Shown here: piece by piece, positions 26,801 through 38,482 of the stretch
How positions within the stretch are numbered: position 1 is the first letter of the stretch
Layout of the letters: each line of letters opens with the position of its first letter
NCBI RefSeq assembly: GCF_033118175.1
Contig: NW_026870963.1
Location: forward strand, 682,001 to 746,000
Length of the DNA stretch: 64,000 bases
DNA from: Dama dama
Lineage: Eukaryota; Chordata; Mammalia; Artiodactyla; Cervidae
Direction: 5' to 3'
Notes under the pieces: model-generated
Databases searched by the model: none
Seen by the model: the letters and a program-made list of their open reading frames with translations, nothing else
Told to the model about the DNA's origin: nothing
Position numbers and translations under genes: made by a program

Positions 26801-29173
26801 CATGAAAAGGTCTGAAAAATACGGGGAGCCTGAAAAGTTGTGAACAATATGAACAGCATGAAACGGTGTGAAAAATATGAAGAGCATGAAGAGGTGTGAA
26901 ATATACAAAGAGCATGAAAAGGTGTGAAATATACGAAGAGCATGAAAAAGTGTCAAAAATACGAAGAGCATGAAACAGTGTGAAAAATATGAGGAGCATG
27001 AAATGGTGTGAAAAATATGAAGAGCATGAAACGGTGTGAAAAATATGAAGAGCATGAAAAGGTGTGAATCATACGAAGTGCATGAAAAGGTGTGAAATAT
27101 ACGAAGAGCATTAAAATGTGTGAAAAATACAAAGAGCATGAAAAAGTGTGAAAAGTACAAACGCATCAAACGGTGTGAAAAATATGAAGAGCATGAAACG
27201 TTGTTAAAAATCACGAAAAGCATGAAAAGTTGTGAAAAATTCAGAGAGCATTAAAAGATTGAAAAATTACCAAGAACATGAAAAAGTCTGAAAAATACAA
27301 AGAGCTTTCTGAAAAATTTGAAGAGCATGAAACGTGTGAAAAATATGAGGAGCATGAAACTATCTGAAAATATGAAGTGCATGAAACGGTGTGAAAAATA
27401 CGAGGAGCATGAAAAGGTCTGAAAAATACGAGGAGCCTGAAAAGGTTTCAAAACTATCAAGAGCATGAAAAGGTCTGAAAAATACGAAGAGCATGCAAAC
27501 GTCTGAAAAATACGAAGAGCATGAAAAGGTGTGCAAAATATGAGGAGCATGAAAAGTTCTGAAAAATACGAGGAGCATGAAAATGTGTGAAAAATACAGG
27601 GAGCATGCAAAGGCCTGAAAAATACGAAGAGCGTGAAAAGGTGTGAAAAATATGAGGAGGATGAAAAGGTCTGGAAAATACGAGGAGCATGCCAAGGTCT
27701 GAAAATTATGAGGAGCATGAAAAGGTCTGAAAAATACGAGGACCATGAAAAGGTCTGAAAAATATGAGGAGCATGAAACAGTGTGAGAATATGAAGAGCA
27801 TGAAACGGTATGAAAAATATGAAGAGCAGGAAAAGGTGTGAAAAATATGAAGAGCATGAAACGGTGTGAAAAATATGAGGAGCAAGAAAAGGTGTCAAAA
27901 ATATGAGGAGCATGTAAAGGTGTGAAAAATATGAAGAGCATGAAAAGTTCTGAAAAATACGAGGAGCAAGAAATGGTGTCAAAAATATGAGGAGCATGTA
28001 AAGGTGTGAAAAATTTGAAGAGCATGAAACTATGATAAATATGAGGAGCATGTAATGGTGTGAACATATGAAGAGCATGAAACAGTGTGAAATATAAGAA
28101 GAGCATGAAAAGAAGTGAAAAATATGAAGATTATGAAACAGTGTGAAAAATATGAATAGCATGAAAAGGTGTGAAAAATATGAAGTGCATGAAACGGTGT
28201 GAAAAATGCGAAGAGCATGAAAAGTTCTGAAAAATATGGAGATCACGAAAAGTTCTGATAAATACGAAAAGCATGAAACGGTGTGAAAAATAAGAAGATC
28301 ATGAAAACATCTGATAAATACGAAGAGCATGAAACGGTGTGAAAAATACAAAGAGCATGAAAAGATCTGAAAAATACGAAAAGAATGATAAAACCTGAAA
28401 AATACGAAGAGCATGAAAAAGTGTAAAAAATTTGAAAAGCATGACAAGGTGTGAAAAATATGAAGAGCATGAAAATTTCTGAAAAATACGAGTAGCATGA
28501 AGAGTTCTGAAAAATACGAAGAGCATGAATAGGTCTGAAATATCAGAGGAGCATGAAGAGGTCTGAAAAATACTAAGAGAATGAGGAGGTCTAAAAAATA
28601 CGAGGAGCATGAAAAGATCTGAAAAATAAGAAGAGCATGAAAAGGTCAGAAAAATACGAGGAGCATGAAACAGTCTGAAAACTATGAAGAGCATGAAAAG
28701 GTCTGAAAAATTTTAAGAGCATGAAAAGATCTGAAAAATATGAAGTGATTGAAAAAGTGTGAAAAATATGAAGAGCATGAAATGCTGTGAAAAATATGAA
28801 GAGCATGAAAAGGTGTGAAAATTATGAGGAGCATGAAACGGTGTGAACAATACGAGGAGCATGAAATGGTGTGAACAATACGAGGAGCAGGAAAAGTTGT
28901 GAACAATACGAAGAGCATGAAAAGGTCTGAAAAATATAAGGAGCATGAAAAGGTCTGAAAAATAAGAAGAGCATGAAAAGGTGTGTTAAATATGAGGAGC
29001 ATAAAAAGGTGTGAAAAATACGAGGAGCATGAAAAGCTGTGAAAAATACGAGGAGCATGAAAAGGTCTGAAAAATATTAACAGCATGAAAAGGTGTGAAA
29101 AATATGAAGAGCATGATAAGGTGTGAAACATATGAAGAGCATGAAAAGGTCTGAAAAATATGAAGAGCGTGAA
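23817..29173 (+). repeat. 28-bp satellite, non-HOR transition zone next to satellite I
   Basis: The 28-bp unit continues without a gap up to the satellite I junction, but I find no 5,358-bp recurrence. Diverged relatives of HOR segments are present. About 24895-25300 parallels 4185-4770 (markers AAATTTCGAAG, TACGAAGTGCAT, GTGTGTAAAATATG). About 26517-26610 parallels 2316-2410 (GCCTGAAAAATATGAAGAG, GGAGTGAAAAACACG, AAAAACAGGAAGAGC). Two local duplications are visible. GAAAAATTACAAAGTGCA-type units occur at 23811 and 24649, 838 bp apart. A block with CGAGTAGCATGAAGAG occurs near 26132 and again near 28471, about 2,339 bp apart. I see no gene or interspersed element here. Confidence 0.9.
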
Positions 29174-29180
29174 GAGCGAC
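29168..29180. other. Left junction: 28-bp satellite to satellite I-like array
   Basis: The last 28-bp unit ends near GAAGAGCGTGAAG. The satellite I-like monomer begins inside its eighth 31-bp subunit at about 29174 (AGCGACGTCAGGAC). The switch is abrupt, with no linker and no recognisable transposon end. A few bases (AGCG) could belong to either side, so the junction is known to within about 5 bp. Confidence 0.85.
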
Positions 29181-29733
29181 GTCAGGACATGTGCCTAGAT
29201 GCGAGCGACACCTCGGGACTCTCCTCGAGGCTTGGCAGGGCAATTGGGATGCCTCTCCAGCTGAGGGGGGAGACCAGGGGTCCCGTTCCACTTGCCACAG
29301 GGATCCTGGGACTCCTATCCATTTTCAAGAGGAGTCAGGCATCGTCTCCTTTGAAAGCATTGATCTCCGTGGACCTCTCGAGTTTGCAAAGGATGTGAGG
29401 CCTCCGGTCGCAATGAGGCGGAGAACTAGGTCTTTCTCTGTGGTCTCCACAGGGGATTCAGACATCCCTTCGTCGTGGGAGATGCAAGACGAGCCTGCAT
29501 TCAATTCACTGCAGGGATATCCGGCCTTCCTTCGAGTCAGAGCATCTCGGTGTCCATTCCACTTGAGGCCACAAACTCAGGGTCCCTGTCACATACCTGT
29601 AGCTGAGAGAAGCCTCCTCTTGAGGTGCTTGTGGAAAGTGTGTATTCCTCTTGAGTAGAAACCAGGGACGAAGCTCTCATCTCGAGTTGATTTGGGGTCC
29701 ACGGAGCCCTTTCGTGTTGCTACAGTGACCTCA
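29174..29733 (+). repeat. Satellite I monomer 0 (left-edge partial, diverged)
   Basis: A truncated monomer lacking roughly the first 240 bp. Its first ~130 bp are visibly diverged from the core (GGACATGTGCCTAGATG, GAGGCTTGGCAGGG, CCAGCTGAGGGGGGAG), and the remainder is closer to consensus. Confidence 0.85.
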
Positions 29734-30529
29734 GGATCCCTCTAGACTTGAGCCAGTGATCTTGGGTGTTCTCTGGAGTGCCATCAAGGAAATCAAGGCT
29801 CCAATCATGTTTGATGTGGAACACGGAATTGCTAGGCACGCAATGCAGGGGAATCGGGCCTCATCTCGCGGCGAGGGGGAAGTCTCATGGTTTTTCTCGA
29901 GTTGCGGCCGGAACCTGGGGTATATTCTCGAGTTACGACGGGGAGGGCCCTTCCAGACACGTGTTTGTTCAGCGACGTCAGGACTCCTGCCTAGGTGCGA
30001 GGGACACCTCGGGATTCTCCTCGAGTCTTGGCATGGCCATTGGGACGCGTCTCCACGTGAGGCGGGAGACCCAGTGTCCCTTTCCACGTGCCACAGGGAT
30101 CCTGGGACTCCTATCCATTTTCAAGAGGAGTCAGGCATCGTCTCCTTTGGAAGCATTGATATCCGCGGACCTCTCGAGGTTTCAAAAGACGTGAGGACTC
30201 CGGTCGCGATGAGGCAGAGAACTTGGTGTTTCTATGTGGTCTCCACAGGGGATTCAGACATCCCTTCGTCGTGGGAGATGCAAGACGAGCCTGCATTCAA
30301 TTCACTGCAGGGATATCCGGCCTTCCTTCGAGTCAGAGCATCTCGGTGTCCATTCCACTTGAGGCCACAAACTCAGGGTCCCTCTCACATACCTGTAGCT
30401 GAGAGAAGCCTCCTCTTGAGGTGCTTGTGGAAAGTGGGTATTCCTCTTGAGTCGAAGCTAGGGAAGAAGCTCTCATCTCGATTTGATTTGGGGTCCACGG
30501 AGCCCTTTCGTGTTGCTACAGTGACCTCA
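29734..30529 (+). repeat. Satellite I monomer 1 (left-edge, atypical)
   Basis: Complete 796-bp monomer with private changes such as GGGTGTTCTCTGG, AATCATGTTTGATG, GCTAGGCACGC, CTCGAGGTTTCAAAAG and ACTTGGTGTTTC. It does not fit types A-H. Confidence 0.88.
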
Positions 30530-31323
30530 GGATCCCTCTAGACTTGAGACAGTGATCTTACGTGTTCTCTGGAGTGCCATCAAGGAAATCAAGGCTCCTT
30601 TCAAGTTTGATGTGGAACACGGAATTGCTCTGCATGCAGTGCAGGGGAATCGGGCCTCATCTCGCGGCGAGGGGGAAGTCTCATGGTTTTTCTCGAGTTG
30701 CGGCCGGAACCTGGGGTATATTCTCGAGTTACGATGGGGAGGGGCCTTCCAGACACGTGTTTCTTCAGCGACGTCAGGACTCCTGCCTAGGTGCGAGGAA
30801 CACCTCGGGATTCTCCTCGAGTCTTGGCATGGCCATTGGGACGCGTCTCCACGTGAGGCGGGAGACCCAGTGTCCCATTCCACGTGCCACAGTGATCCTG
30901 GGACTCCTATCCATTTTCAAGAGGAGTCAGGCATCGTCTCCTTCGGAAGTATTGATCTCCGTGGACCTCTCGAGTTTTCAAAGGATGTGAGGCCTCCGGT
31001 CGCGTTGAGGCGGAGGACTAGGTCTTTCTCTGTGGGCTCCACAGGGGATTCAGACAACCCTTCATCTTGGGAGATGCAAGACGAGCCTGCATTCAATTCA
31101 CTGCAGGGATATCCGGCCTTACTTCGAGTCAGAGCATCTCGGTGTCCATTCCACTTGAGGCCACAAACTCAGGGTCCCTCTCACATACCTCTAGCTGAGA
31201 GAAGCCTCCTCTTGAGGTTCTTGTGGAAAGTTGGCATTCTTCTTGAGTCGAAGCCAGGGACTAAGCTCATCTAGAGTTGATTTGGGGTTCCCGGAGCCCT
31301 TTCGTGTTGCTACAGTGACCTCA
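30530..31323 (+). repeat. Satellite I monomer 2 (E-like middle, H-like end)
   Basis: This 794-bp monomer has type E markers in the middle (TCGGAAGTATTG, GTCGCGTTGAGGC, TCAGACAACCC). It ends like type H with AAGCTCATCTAGAG, which is 2 bp shorter than consensus. A type A monomer follows, as expected after H. Confidence 0.85.
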
Positions 31324-32119
31324 GGATCCCTCTAGACTTGAGACAGTGATCTTGGGTTTTCTCTGGAGTGCCATCAAGGAAATCAAGTCTCCTTTCACGT
31401 TTGATGTGGAACACGGAATTGCTCTGCACGCATTCCAGGGGAATCGGGCCTCATGTCGCGGCGAGGGGGAAGTCTCATGGTTTTTCTCGAGTTGCCGCTG
31501 GAACCTGGGGTATATTCTCGAGTTACGTCGGGGAGGGCCCTTCCAGACACGGGTTTGTTCAGCGACGTCAGGCCTCCTGCCTAGGTGCGAGGGACACCTC
31601 GGGATTCTCCTCGAGTCTTGGCATGGCAATGTGGACGCGTCTCCACATATGGCGGTAAACCCAGTGTCCCTTTTCACGTGCCACAGGGATCCTGGGACTC
31701 CTATCCATTTTCAAGAGGAGTCAGGCATCGTCTCCTTTGGAAGCATTGATCCCTGCGGACCTCTCGAGTTTTCAAAGGATGTGAGGCCTCCGCTCGCGAG
31801 GAAGCAGAGAACTAGGTCTTTCTCTGTGGTCTCTATAGGGGATTCAGACATCCCTTCCTATTGGGAGATGCAAGACGAGCCTGCATTCAATTCACTGTTG
31901 GGATATCCGGCCTTACTTCGAGTCAGAGCATCTCGGTGTCCATTCCAATTGAGGCCACAAATTCAGGGTCCCTCTCAGATACCTGTAGCTGAGAGAAGCC
32001 TCCTCCTGTGGTGCTTGTGGAAATTAGGTATTTCTCTTGAGTCGAAGCCAGGGACTAAGCTCTCATCTCGAGTTGATTTGGGGTCCACGGAGCCCTTTCT
32101 TGTTGCTACATTGTCCGCA
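31324..32119 (+). repeat. Satellite I monomer 3, type A
   Basis: Type A markers are AAATCAAGTCTCC, GTTGCCGCTGGAACC, CACATATGGCGGTAAACC and CGCTCGCGAGGAAGCAG. It is the first monomer of the intact 8-mer HOR. Confidence 0.9.
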
Positions 32120-32915
32120 GGATCCCTCTAGACTAGAGACAGTGATCTTGGGTATTCTCTGGAGTGCCATCAAGGAAATCAAGGCTCCTTTCACGTTTGA
32201 TGTGGAACACGGAATTGCTCTGCACACAGTGCAGGGGAATCGGGCCTCATCTCGCTGCGAGGGGGAAGTCTCATGGTTTTTCTCGAGTTGCTGACCGAAC
32301 CTGGGGTATATTCTCGAGTTACGATGGGGAGGGCCCTTCCAGACACAGGTTTGTTCAGCGACGTGAGGACTCCTGCCTAGGTGCGAGGGACACCTCGGGA
32401 TTCTCCTCGAGTCTTGGCATGGCAATGGGGACGCGTCTCCACGTGAGGCGGGAGACCCAGGGTCCCTTTCCAGGTGCCACAGGGATCCTGGGACTCCAGT
32501 CCATTTTCAAGACGAGTCAGGAATCGTCTCCTTTGGAAACATTGATCTCCCCGGACCTCTCGAATTTTCAAAGGATGTGAGGCCTCCGGTCGTGATGAGG
32601 CGGAAAATTAGTTCTTTCTCTGTGGTCTACACAGGGGATTCAGACATCCCTTCGTCTTGCGAGATGCAAGACGAGCCTGCATTCAATTCACTGCAGGGAT
32701 ATCCGGCCTTACTTCGAGTCAGAGCATCTCGCTGTCCATTCCACTTGAGGCCACAAACTCAGGGTCCCTCTCACATACCTGTAGCTGAGAGAAGCCTCCT
32801 CTTGAGGTGCTTCTGGAAATTTGGTATTCCTCTTGAGTCGAAGCCAGGGACTAAGCTCTCATCTCGAGTTGATTTGGGGTCCACGGAGCCCTTTCGTGTT
32901 GCTCCAGTGACCTCA
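32120..32915 (+). repeat. Satellite I monomer 4, type B
   Basis: Type B markers are TTGCTGACCGAACC, GACACAGGTTTG, CCAGGTGCCACAG and GGAAACATTGATCTCCC. Confidence 0.9.
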
Positions 32916-33711
32916 GGATCCCTCTAGACTTGAGACAGTGATCTTGGGTTTTCTCTGGAGTGCCATTCAGGAAATCAAGGCTCCTTTCACGTTTGATGTG
33001 GAACACGGAATTGGTCTGCACGCAGTGCAGGGGAATCGGGCCTCATCTCGCGGGGATGGGGAAGTCTCATGGTTTTTCTCGAGTTGCGGCCGGAACCTGG
33101 GGTATATTCTCGAGTTACGACGGGGAGGGCCCTTCCAGACTCGTGTTTGTTCAGCGACGTGAGTACTCCTGCCTAGGTGCGAGGGACACCTCGGGATTCT
33201 CCTCGAGTCTTGGCATGGCAATTGGGACGCTTCTCCACGTGAGGCGGGAGACCCAGGGTCCCTTTCCACGTGCCACAGGGATACTGGGACTCCTATCCAT
33301 TTTCAAGAGGAGTCAGGCATCGTCTCCTTTGGAAGCATTGGTCTCCGCGGACCTCTCGAGTTTTCAAAGGATGTGAGGCCTCCGGTCGCAATGAGGCGGA
33401 GAACTCGGTCTTTCTCTGTGGTCTCCACAGGGGATTCAGACATCCCTTCGTCTTGGGAGATGCAAGACGAGCCTGCATTCAATTCACTGCAGGGATATCC
33501 GGCCTTACTTCGAGTCAGAGCATCTCGGTGTCCATTCCACTTGAGGCCACAAACTCAGGGTCCCTGTCACATACCTGTAGCTGAGAGAAGCCTCCTCTTG
33601 AGGTGCTTCTGGAAATTTGGTATTCCTCTTGAGTCGAAGCCAGGGACTAAGCTCTCATCTCGAGTTGATTTGGGGTCGACGGAGCCCTTTCGTGTTGCTC
33701 CAGTGACCTCA
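32916..33711 (+). repeat. Satellite I monomer 5, type C
   Basis: Type C markers are GCCATTCAGGAAATC, ATTGGTCTGCAC, GCGGGGATGGGG, GACTCGTGTTTG and the end GGGGTCGACGG. This monomer was used to count the 31-bp subunits. Confidence 0.9.
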
Positions 33712-34506
33712 GGATCCCTCTAGACTTGAGACAGTGATCTTGGGTTTTCTCTGGAGTGCCATCAAGGAAATCAAGGCTCCTTTCTCGTTTGATGTGGAAC
33801 ATGGAATTGCTCTGCACGCAGTGCAGGGGAATCGGGCCTCATCCAGCGGCGAGGGGGAAGTCTCATGGTTTTTCTCGAGTTGCGGCCGGAACCTGGGGTA
33901 TATTCTCGAGTTACGACGGGGAGGGCCCTTCCAGACACATGTTTGTTCAGCGACGTCAGGACTCCTGCCTAGGTGCGAGGGACACCTCGGGATTCTCCTC
34001 GAGTCTTGGCATGGCAATGGGGACGCGTCTCCACGTGAGGCGGGAGACCCAGGGTCCCTTTCCACGTGCCACAGGGTTCCTGGGAATCCTATCCATTTTC
34101 AGGAGGAGTCAGGCATCGTCTCCTTTGGAAGCATTGATCTGTGCAGACCTCTCGAGTTTTCAAAGGATGTGAGGCCTCCGGACGCGATGAGGCTGAGGAC
34201 TAGTTCTTTCTCTGTCATCTCCACAGCGGATTCAGACATCCCTTCGTCTTGGGAGATGCAAGACGAGCCTGAATTCAATTCACTATTGGGATATCCGGGC
34301 TTACTTCGAGGCAGAGCATATAGGTGTCCATTCCACTTGAGGCCACAAACTCAGAGTCCCTCTCACATACCATAGCTGAGAGAAGCCTCCTCTTGAGGTG
34401 CTTGTGGAAAGTCGGTATTCCTCTTGAGTCCAAGCCAGGGACTAAGCTCTCATCTCGAGTTGATTTGGGCTCCTCGGAGCCCTTTCGTGTTGCTCCAGTG
34501 ACCTCA
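33712..34506 (+). repeat. Satellite I monomer 6, type D
   Basis: Type D markers are CATCCAGCGGCG, ACACATGTTTG and GGACGCGATGAGGCTG. A 1-bp deletion in CATACCATAGC explains its 795-bp length. Confidence 0.9.
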
Positions 34507-35302
34507 GGATCCCTCTAGACTTGAACCAGTGATCTTGGGTTTTCTCTGGAGTGCCATCAAGGAAATCAAGGCTCCTTTCACGTTTGATGTGGAACACGGA
34601 ATTACTCTGCACGCAGTGCAGGGGAATCGGGCCTCATCTCGATGAGAGGGGGAAGTCTCATGGTTTTTCTCGAGTTGCGGCCGGAAACTGGGTTATATTC
34701 CCGAGTTACGACGGGGAGGGCCCTTCCAGACACGTGTTTGTTCAGCGACCTCAGGACTCCTGCCTAGGTGTGAGGGACACCTCGGGATTCTCCTCGAGTC
34801 TTGGCATGGCAATTGGGACGCGTCTCCACGTGAGGCGGGAGACCCAGGGTCCCTTTCCACGTGCCACAGGGATCCTGGGACTCCTATCCATTTTCAAGAG
34901 GAGTCAGGCATCGTCTCCTTCGGAAGTATTGATCTCCGTGGACCTCTCGAGTTTTCAAAGGATGTGAGGCCTCCGGTCGCGTTGAGGCGGAGGACTAGGT
35001 CTTTCTCTGTGGGTTCCACAGGGGATTCAGACAACCCTTCATCTTGGGAGATGCAAGACGAGCCTGCATTCAATTCACTGCAGGGATATCCGGCCTTACT
35101 TCGAGTCAGAGCATCTCGGTGTCCATTCCACTTTAGGCCACAAACTCAGGGTCCCTCTCACATACCTGTAGCTGAGAGAAGCCTCCTATTGAGAGGCTTG
35201 TGGAAAGTTCGTATTCCTCTTGAGTTGAAGCCAGGGACTAATCTCTCATCTCGAGTTAATTTGGGGTCCACGGAGCCCTTTCGTGTTGCTCCAGTGACCT
35301 CA
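34507..35302 (+). repeat. Satellite I monomer 7, type E
   Basis: Type E markers are CTTGAACCAGTG, TCGGAAGTATTG, GTCGCGTTGAGGC, TCAGACAACCC and GGGACTAATCTC. Confidence 0.9.
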
Positions 35303-36097
35303 GGATCCCTCTAGACTTGAGACAGTGATCTTGGGTTTCTCTGGAGTGCCATCAAGGAAATCAAGGCTCCTTTCACGTTTGATGTGCAACACGGAATTGC
35401 TCTGCACGCATTGCAGGGGAATCGGGCCTCATCTCGCGGCGAGGGGGAAGTCTCATGGTTTTTCTCGAGTTGCGGCCGGAACCTGGGGTATATTCTCGAG
35501 TTACGACGGGGAGGGCCCTTCCAGACACGTGTTTGTTCAGCGACGTCAGGACTCCTGCCTAGGTGCGAGGGACACCTCGGGATTCTCCTCGAGTCTTGGC
35601 ATGGCAATTGGGACGCGTCCCCACGTGAGGCGGGAGAACCAGTGTCCCTTTCCACGTGCCACAGGGATCCTGGGACTCCTATCCATTTTCAGGAGGAGTC
35701 AGGCATCGTCTCGTTTGGAAGCATTGATCTTCGCGGACCTCTCGAATTTTCAAAGGATGTGAGGCCACCGGTCGCGATGAGGCGGAAAATTAGGTCTTTC
35801 TCTGTGGTCTCCACAGGGGATTCAGACATCCCTTCGTCTTGGGAGATGCAAGACGAGCCTGCATTCAATTCACTGCAGGGATATCCGGCCTTACTTCGAG
35901 TCAGAGCATCTCGGTGTCCATTCCACTTGAGGCCACAAACTCAGGGTCCCTCTCACATACCTGTAGCTGAGAGAAGCCTCCTCTTGAGGTGCTTGTGGAA
36001 AGTTGGTATTCGTCTTGAGTCGAATCCAGGTACTAAGCTCTCATCTCGAGTTGATTTGGGGTCCACGGAGCCCTTTCTTGTTGCTCCAGTGACCTCA
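35303..36097 (+). repeat. Satellite I monomer 8, type F
   Basis: Type F markers are TTGGGTTTCTCTGG (1 bp short), GATGTGCAACAC, CCCCACGTGAGGCGGGAG, GAATCCAGGTAC and CCCTTTCTTGTTGC. Confidence 0.9.
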
Positions 36098-36892
36098 GGA
36101 TCCCTCTAGACTTGAGACAGTGATCTTGGGTTTTCTCTGGAGTGCCATCAAGGAAATCAAGGCTCCTATCACGTTTGATGTGGAACACGGAATTCCTCTG
36201 CACGCAGCGCAGGGGAATCGGGCTCATCTCGCGGCGAGGGGGAAGTCTCATGGTTTTTCTCGAGTTGCGGCCGGAACCTGGGGTATATTCTCGAGTTACG
36301 ACGGGGAGGGCCCTTCCAGACACGTGTTTGTTCAGCGACCTCAGGACTCCTGCCTAGGTGTGAGGGACACCTCGGGATTTTCTTCGAGTCTTCGCATGGC
36401 AATTGGGACGCGTCTCCACATGAGGCGGGAGACCCAGGGTCCCTTTCCACGTGCCACAGTGATCCTGGGACTCCTATCCATTTTCAAGAGGAGTCAGGCA
36501 TCGTCTCCTTTGGAAGCATTGATGTCTGCAGACCTCTCGAGTTTTCAAAGGATGTGAGGCCTCCGGTCACGATGAGGCGGAGGACTAGGTCTTTCTCTGT
36601 GGTCTCCACAGGGGATTCAGACATCCCTTCGTCTTGGGAGATGCAAGACGAGCCTGCATTCAATTCACTGCAGTGATATCCGGCCTTACTTCGTGTCAGA
36701 GCATCTCGGTGTCCATTCCACTTGAGGCCACAAACTCAGGGTTCCTCTCACATACCTGTAGCTGAGAGAAGCCTCCTCTTGAGGTGCTTGTGGAAAGTTG
36801 GTATTCCTCTTGAGTCTAAGCCAGGGACTAAGCTCTCATCTCGAGTTGATTTGGGTTCCATGGAGCCCTTTCGTGTTGCTCCAGTGACCTCA
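36098..36892 (+). repeat. Satellite I monomer 9, type G
   Basis: Type G markers are CACGCAGCGCAGG, AATCGGGCTCATC (1 bp short), TTGATGTCTGCAG, CTGCAGTGATATCC and GAGTCTAAGCC. Confidence 0.9.
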
Positions 36893-37686
36893 GGATCCCT
36901 CTAGGCTTGAGACAGTGATCTTGGGCTTTCTCTGGAGTGCCATCAAGGAAATCAAGGCTCCTTTCACGTTTGAAGTTGAACAGGGAATTGCTCTGCACGC
37001 AGTGCAGGGGAATCGGGCCTCAACTCGCGGCGAGGGGGAAATCTCATGGTTTTTCTCGAGTTGCGGCCGGAACCTTGGGTATATTCTCGAGTTACGACGG
37101 GGAGGGCCCTTCCAGACACGTGTTTGTTCAGCGACGTCAGGACTTCTGCCTAGGTGCGAGGGACACCTCGGAATTCTCCTCGAGTCTTGGCATGGCAATT
37201 GGGACGCGTCTCCACGTGAGGCGGGAGACCCAGTGTCCCATTCCACGTGCCACAGTGATCCTGGGACTCCTATCCATTTTCAAGAGGAGTCAGGCATCGT
37301 CTCCTTTGGAAGCATTGATGTCTGCAGACCTCTCGAGTTTTCAAAGGATGTGAGGCCTCCGGTCACGATGAGGCGGAGGACTAGGTCTTTCTCTGTGGTC
37401 TCCACAGGGGATTCAGACATTCCTTCGTCTTGGGAGATGCAAGACGAGCCTGCATTCAATTCACTGCAGGGATATCCGGCCTTACTTCGAGTCAGAGCAT
37501 CTCGGTGTCCATTCCACTTGAGGCCACAAACTCAGGGTCCCTCTCACATACCTCTAGCTGAGAGAAGCCTCCTCTTGAGGTGCTTGTGGAAAGTTGGCAT
37601 TCTTCTTGAGTCGAAGCCAGGGACTAAGCTCATCTAGAGTTGATTTGGGGTTCCCGGAGCCCTTTCGTGTTGCTACAGTGACCTCA
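36893..37686 (+). repeat. Satellite I monomer 10, type H
   Basis: Type H markers are TTTGAAGTTGAACAGGG, CCTCAACTCGCGG, GGAACCTTGGG, GTGTCCCATTCC and the shortened end AAGCTCATCTAGAG (794 bp). It completes the first A-H cycle. Confidence 0.9.
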
Positions 37687-38482
37687 GGATCCCTCTAGAC
37701 TTGAGACAGTGATCTTGGGTTTTCTCTGGAGTGCCATCAAGGAAATCAAGTCTCCTTTCACGTTTGATGTGGAACACGGAATTGCTCTGCACGCATTCCA
37801 GGGGAATCGGGCCTCATGTCGCGGCGAGGGGGAAGTCTCATGGTTTTTCTCGAGTTGCCGCTGGAACCTGGGGTATATTCTCGAGTTACGTCGGGGAGGG
37901 CCCTTCCAGACACGTGTTTGTTCAGCGACGTCAGGACTCCTGCCTAGGTGCGAGGGACACCTCGGGATTCTCCTCGAGTCTTGGCATGGCAATGTGGACG
38001 CGTCTCCACATATGGCGGTAAACCCAGTGTCCCTTTTCACGTGCCACAGGGATCCTGGGACTCCTATCCATTTTCAAGAGGAGTCAGGCATCGTCTCCTG
38101 TGGAAGCATTGATCTCTGCGGACCTCTCGAGTTTTCAAAGGATGTGAGGCCTCCGCTCGCGAGGAAGCAGAGAACTAGGTCTTTCTCTGTGGTCTCTATA
38201 GGGGATTCAGACATCCCTTCCTATTGGGAGATGCAAGAAGAGCCTGCATTCAATTCACTGTTGGGATATCCGGCCTTACTTCGAGTCAGAGCATCTCGGT
38301 GTCCATTCCAATTGAGGCCACAAATTCAGGGTCCCTCTCAGATACCTGTAGCTGAGAGAAGCCTCCTCCTGTGGTGCTTGTGGAAATTAGGTATTTCTCT
38401 TGAGTCGAAGCCAGGGACTAAGCTCTCATCTCGAGTTGATTTGGGGTCCACGGAGCCCTTTCTTGTTGCTACATTGTCCTCA
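37687..38482 (+). repeat. Satellite I monomer 11, type A
   Basis: Near copy of monomer 3 at an offset of 6,363 bp, with AAATCAAGTCTCC and CACATATGGCGGTAAACC. Confidence 0.9.

Larger units (their letters stand above)
31324..37686 (+). repeat. Complete 8-monomer HOR of the satellite I array (A-B-C-D-E-F-G-H, 6,363 bp)
   Basis: Monomers 3-10 form one full cycle of eight distinguishable types. Types A and B recur 6,363 bp downstream at 37687 and 38483, as do F and G at 41666 and 42461. The type letters are labels defined here from shared diagnostic variants. Confidence 0.85.

Noticed and set aside
29756..30541. 261-codon plus-strand frame repeated along the satellite I array
   Set aside because: It spans one monomer and recurs because the monomer is 795-796 bp. 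Overlapping frames on both strands are equally open, single-base length changes break it in many copies, and the product matches no family I know.
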